Shown: piece after piece, positions 55,589-55,983 of the stretch | Numbering within the stretch: the stretch's first letter is position 1 | How the letters are laid out: each line of letters starts with the position of its first letter | DNA from: Endomicrobiia bacterium | GTDB lineage: Bacteria > Elusimicrobiota > Endomicrobiia > DTEH01 | DNA length: 55,983 nucleotides | Direction of reading: 5' to 3' | Assembly: GCA_025060535.1 (NCBI GenBank) | Contig: JANXCA010000003.1 | Location: 1 to 55,983 of the forward strand | Notes under the pieces: generated by a model | Database searches by the model: none | Seen by the model: only the letters and a program-made list of their open reading frames with translations | What the model was told of the DNA's origin: nothing | Made by a program: the position numbers and the translations under genes

Positions 55589-55983
55589 TTAATTACATTA
55601 ATCGTACCAAATAATTTTTGATTATCTGTTGTTGTAATTTTGTATATATAAAAACCTAAATTTAACTTATCATTTAAACTCAACAAAAATGGAGATTCTT
55701 CAATGACTTTCAATATCTTACCTTTGATATCAAATATTTCTACTTTTAATATATTGTCACTTACTAAACTTGAAAAGTCTATACTGGGTTGAGTACTGCT
55801 TAAAATATTGTGCCGGTTCTTATAAATATTTTGATCTGTAGATTGTCCGCCATCATTTTGATTTTGTGAGGGTGGATTATAAACTATAACTTCAATCTGT
55901 AGGTAACCTGATTGACTGTTATTGTCGTAAGCTATTATTTTTATAAAATATGTAGCATTTGAGTATTCCAAAGTATTCCAATT
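55585..55983 (-). CDS. C-terminal part of a secreted Ig/CTD protein (5' end outside window)
   Basis: The frame is open to the window edge, so the start lies outside; the TTG at 55969-55971 is an internal codon, not a start. The first visible residues (NWNTLEYSNATYFIKIIAYD) match the last strands of the Ig-like repeats in the cellulases, followed by a Pro/Asn/Gln linker and a FlgD-Ig/T9SS-like CTD (VEIFDIKGKIL, LNLGFYIYKI, final TINVIK). By analogy with the neighbours it may be another multidomain glycoside hydrolase or surface protein. Its TGA overlaps the reductase ATG. Confidence 0.8.
   Translation of the reverse strand, partial: NWNTLEYSNATYFIKIIAYDNNSQSGYLQIEVIVYNPPSQNQNDGGQSTDQNIYKNRHNILSSTQPSIDFSSLVSDNILKVEIFDIKGKILKVIEESPFLLSLNDKLNLGFYIYKITTTDNQKLFGTINVIK

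Overview
The window is strongly A+T-rich and almost fully coding. Nearly every gene is on the minus strand; the single plus-strand gene is an adenylate cyclase at 28427-29857. The organism looks like an uncultured diderm bacterium. It has three PorV/UPF0164-type outer-membrane barrel proteins, several secreted proteins ending in a FlgD-Ig/'Por secretion tail'-like C-terminal domain (called CTD here), TPR-bearing DUF2723 membrane proteins, and a BatA/DUF58/DUF4159/DUF4175 von Willebrand operon. This mix is typical of the FCB group and of poorly cultured phyla such as WOR-3, Omnitrophota or Elusimicrobiota. I cannot place it more precisely.

Region 1 (1-6568) is a four-gene operon behind a strong sigma70-type promoter (6540-6568). 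In order of transcription it encodes a small secreted protein that is essentially only a CTD, a PorV-like barrel with C-terminal TPRs, a protein fusing the periplasmic collar and last membrane helix of FliF to a FliG-like domain and TPRs, and a very long cytosolic coiled-coil protein that runs off the left edge. No ordinary flagellar gene is present. This is the best candidate for an undescribed system: a flagellar-rotor-like membrane protein tied to a PorV/CTD surface-secretion module.

Region 2 (6773-28333) is one tightly packed, co-directional run with many 1-13 nt overlaps. It contains an NtrC-type sigma54 activator (interrupted by two frameshifts), smpB, pyrE, DUF58, a BatA-like protein, DUF4159, a VWA/glutaminase-like protein, three tandem DUF2723-TPR membrane proteins (the third split by a frameshift), an MGDG-synthase-like glycosyltransferase, a DUF4175-like protein, a TPR/HExxH peptidase-like protein and a CCA-adding-type nucleotidyltransferase. 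A 93-nt divergent region with two palindromes separates it from the cyclase, and both flanking promoters predict almost leaderless mRNAs.

Region 3 (29861-38396) holds an ECF sigma factor with an unusual glycine-rich, membrane-spanning zinc-finger anti-sigma-like protein. Next to it is a two-gene unit encoding a 1558-residue FN3/CTD surface protein and a PorV-like protein that ends in a zinc ribbon.

Region 4 (38494-54532) is a cellulose-degradation island in two transcription units. One encodes a GH5-like enzyme with an inserted CBM, a small Tyr/Trp-rich protein, GH8 with nine Ig-like repeats, and GH44 with a CBM11-like module. The other encodes GH48, a PorV-like barrel, and GH5 with Ig-like repeats and a CTD. 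Together these supply endoglucanases, a processive GH48 cellulase and probable matrix-glucan activity, secreted to the cell surface. The right edge holds an aldo/keto reductase and the end of another Ig/CTD protein. No tRNA, rRNA, CRISPR array or insertion sequence was recognised, and no gene-free stretch exceeds 300 nt (the longest is 6475-6772).
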